Made by a program: the position numbers and the translations under genes. From Pyrrhosoma nymphula (Eukaryota; Arthropoda; Insecta; Odonata; Coenagrionidae), in NCBI GenBank assembly GCA_963573305.1, contig OY754337.1:68917094-68981093 (forward strand): a DNA stretch of 64,000 nucleotides, given 5' to 3'. Position 1 is the stretch's first letter; each line of letters starts with the position of its first letter. Of the stretch, positions 63,190 to 64,000 are shown piece after piece. The notes under the pieces are model-generated. The model ran no database searches. It saw only the letters and a program-made list of their open reading frames with translations, and was not told the DNA's origin.

Positions 63190-64000
63190 CAACTGTTAGA
63201 TATCTCAGCCTGCAAGTGTGTAATGAATTTGAATTGCTCCTGTAAAAATACTCCAGATCTGTGTGAATGTCCAATTCAGGTTAACTGTGGGTGTGAAAAA
63301 CCTAAGAAAATTCCAGTCATTGAGCATAGATTTATCTAACTCCAGAGCAAGTACGGAATGGGAAAAATCGGTACCATAGATGAAAAGGAGACCAAAAAAC
63401 TGAGCACTAGACTTGAAAGACAAAACTACACATTGAAAAGGCAGCCTTACAAACCTGTTGAAGCTGAAATAAAAGAGCCTGAGCATTTAGATAAAATACA
63501 GCAGAGTTTTACAGCCAATGTAGTATCTGATGACCATGACCAATGCAAGCCTAGCAGATCTAAGAAGAAGAAATTGCCTTGGCAGATGCAGGAGAAGTTA
63601 CAAGCTACAGCTTTACATTGCGATCGCTACGGGGTATCTGACCGTGCAGCTGCTGCTATAGCATCGAGTGTGCTGGAAGATCATGGTGTAATAACTGAAA
63701 CATAAGCTTCTCAATTCATTGTCCAACACAAAATTAGAAGGGAAAAGAGCTGCACTAGAAAAAATTTACAGCAAAGAAAACTGGATTCAGATGAACTACA
63801 TGGCATACATTTTGACAGAAGAAAGGATGATACCCTAGTTATAGAAAGGATTGAATCTAAACAGTTTCGTCGAACAATTAAAGAAGAACACTATTCTATC
63901 ATAAAAGAACCTGGCTCAGTTTATTTAGGTCATGTGTCTCCGAACTCCAGATCTGCTACAGACATTGTAGTTTCTATAGTATCATATCTTACTGAACAAA
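63190..64000 (+). pseudogene. Unidentified Cys-rich/basic ORF family, degenerate
   Basis: One frame stays open from about 63183 to the window end except for TAA at 63337-63339 and TAA at 63703-63705. It reads ACKCVMNLNCSCKNTPDLCE followed by CPIQVNCGCEKPKKIPVIEH, a cluster of nine cysteines. Next come IGTIDEKETKKLSTRLERQN, then SKKKKLPWQMQEKLQATALH, then CDRYGVSDRAAAAIASSVLE. After the second stop, IVQHKIRREKSCTRKNLQQR and EEHYSIIKEPGSVYLGHVSP follow. I recall similar multi-copy proteins in arthropods, some annotated as Cc8L18.2-like, but cannot assign a function. It is cut by the window edge. Confidence 0.55.

Noticed and set aside
1..64000. CRISPR arrays, operons, prophage or plasmid features
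   Set aside because: No regularly spaced repeats with unique spacers and no prokaryotic gene organisation; the window is eukaryotic.

Overview
This is animal nuclear DNA, most likely from an arthropod with a large, repeat-rich genome. It is AT-rich, has GT-AG introns, and is crowded with CR1/Jockey-like, Dong/R4-like, Penelope-like, BEL, pogo/Tigger, hAT, piggyBac and SINE sequences. I cannot name the species. Nothing prokaryotic (operons, Shine-Dalgarno sites, CRISPR) is present.

The only host gene I can support is on the minus strand and fills most of the window. Twelve exons between 56317 and 2324 encode 742 contiguous codons of a HERC1-type giant E3 ubiquitin ligase. They cover the segment just after the first RCC1-like domain and continue into the long helical middle region. 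Every junction is GT-AG and all phases agree, although one exon lacks any ATG. The first RCC1 domain lies beyond 64000, and the SPRY, WD40, second RCC1 and HECT parts lie beyond position 1. Only 2.2 kb of the 54 kb gene span is coding; the introns are mostly nested transposons.

Layout: 1-2.3 kb, a hAT-like element holding a hAT MITE; 2.6-9.3 kb, LINE fragments, a tRNA-SINE, a Penelope-like remnant with a hammerhead-like motif, a Tigger pseudogene and a nearly intact CR1-like LINE; 9.3-12.2 kb, a Dong/R4-like element; 13-21 kb, HERC1 exons, a solo LTR and Tigger remains; 21.7-35 kb, a Tigger MITE, a Penelope GIY-YIG fragment, a LINE split by a 4-kb hAT, and a Tigger element that contains a MITE-in-a-MITE and a 5S-derived SINE; 35.3-41.4 kb, a Tigger element holding a hAT and a smaller Tigger derivative; 42-48 kb, HERC1 exons, a TA-flanked element and a second 5S-SINE; 48.7-54.7 kb, a LINE tail, a second and longer Dong/R4-like copy, and a BEL 5' end; 54.7-58 kb, a large inverted repeat with a tRNA-like head, three HERC1 exons, a SINE and a MITE; 58-62.4 kb, a LINE split by a piggyBac element; 62.5-64 kb, an unidentified degenerate coding family.

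Target-site duplications let much of the insertion order be read: piggyBac and hAT elements interrupt LINE reading frames that rejoin in frame when the insert is removed, and both Dong-like copies sit in the ATT tails of LINEs.
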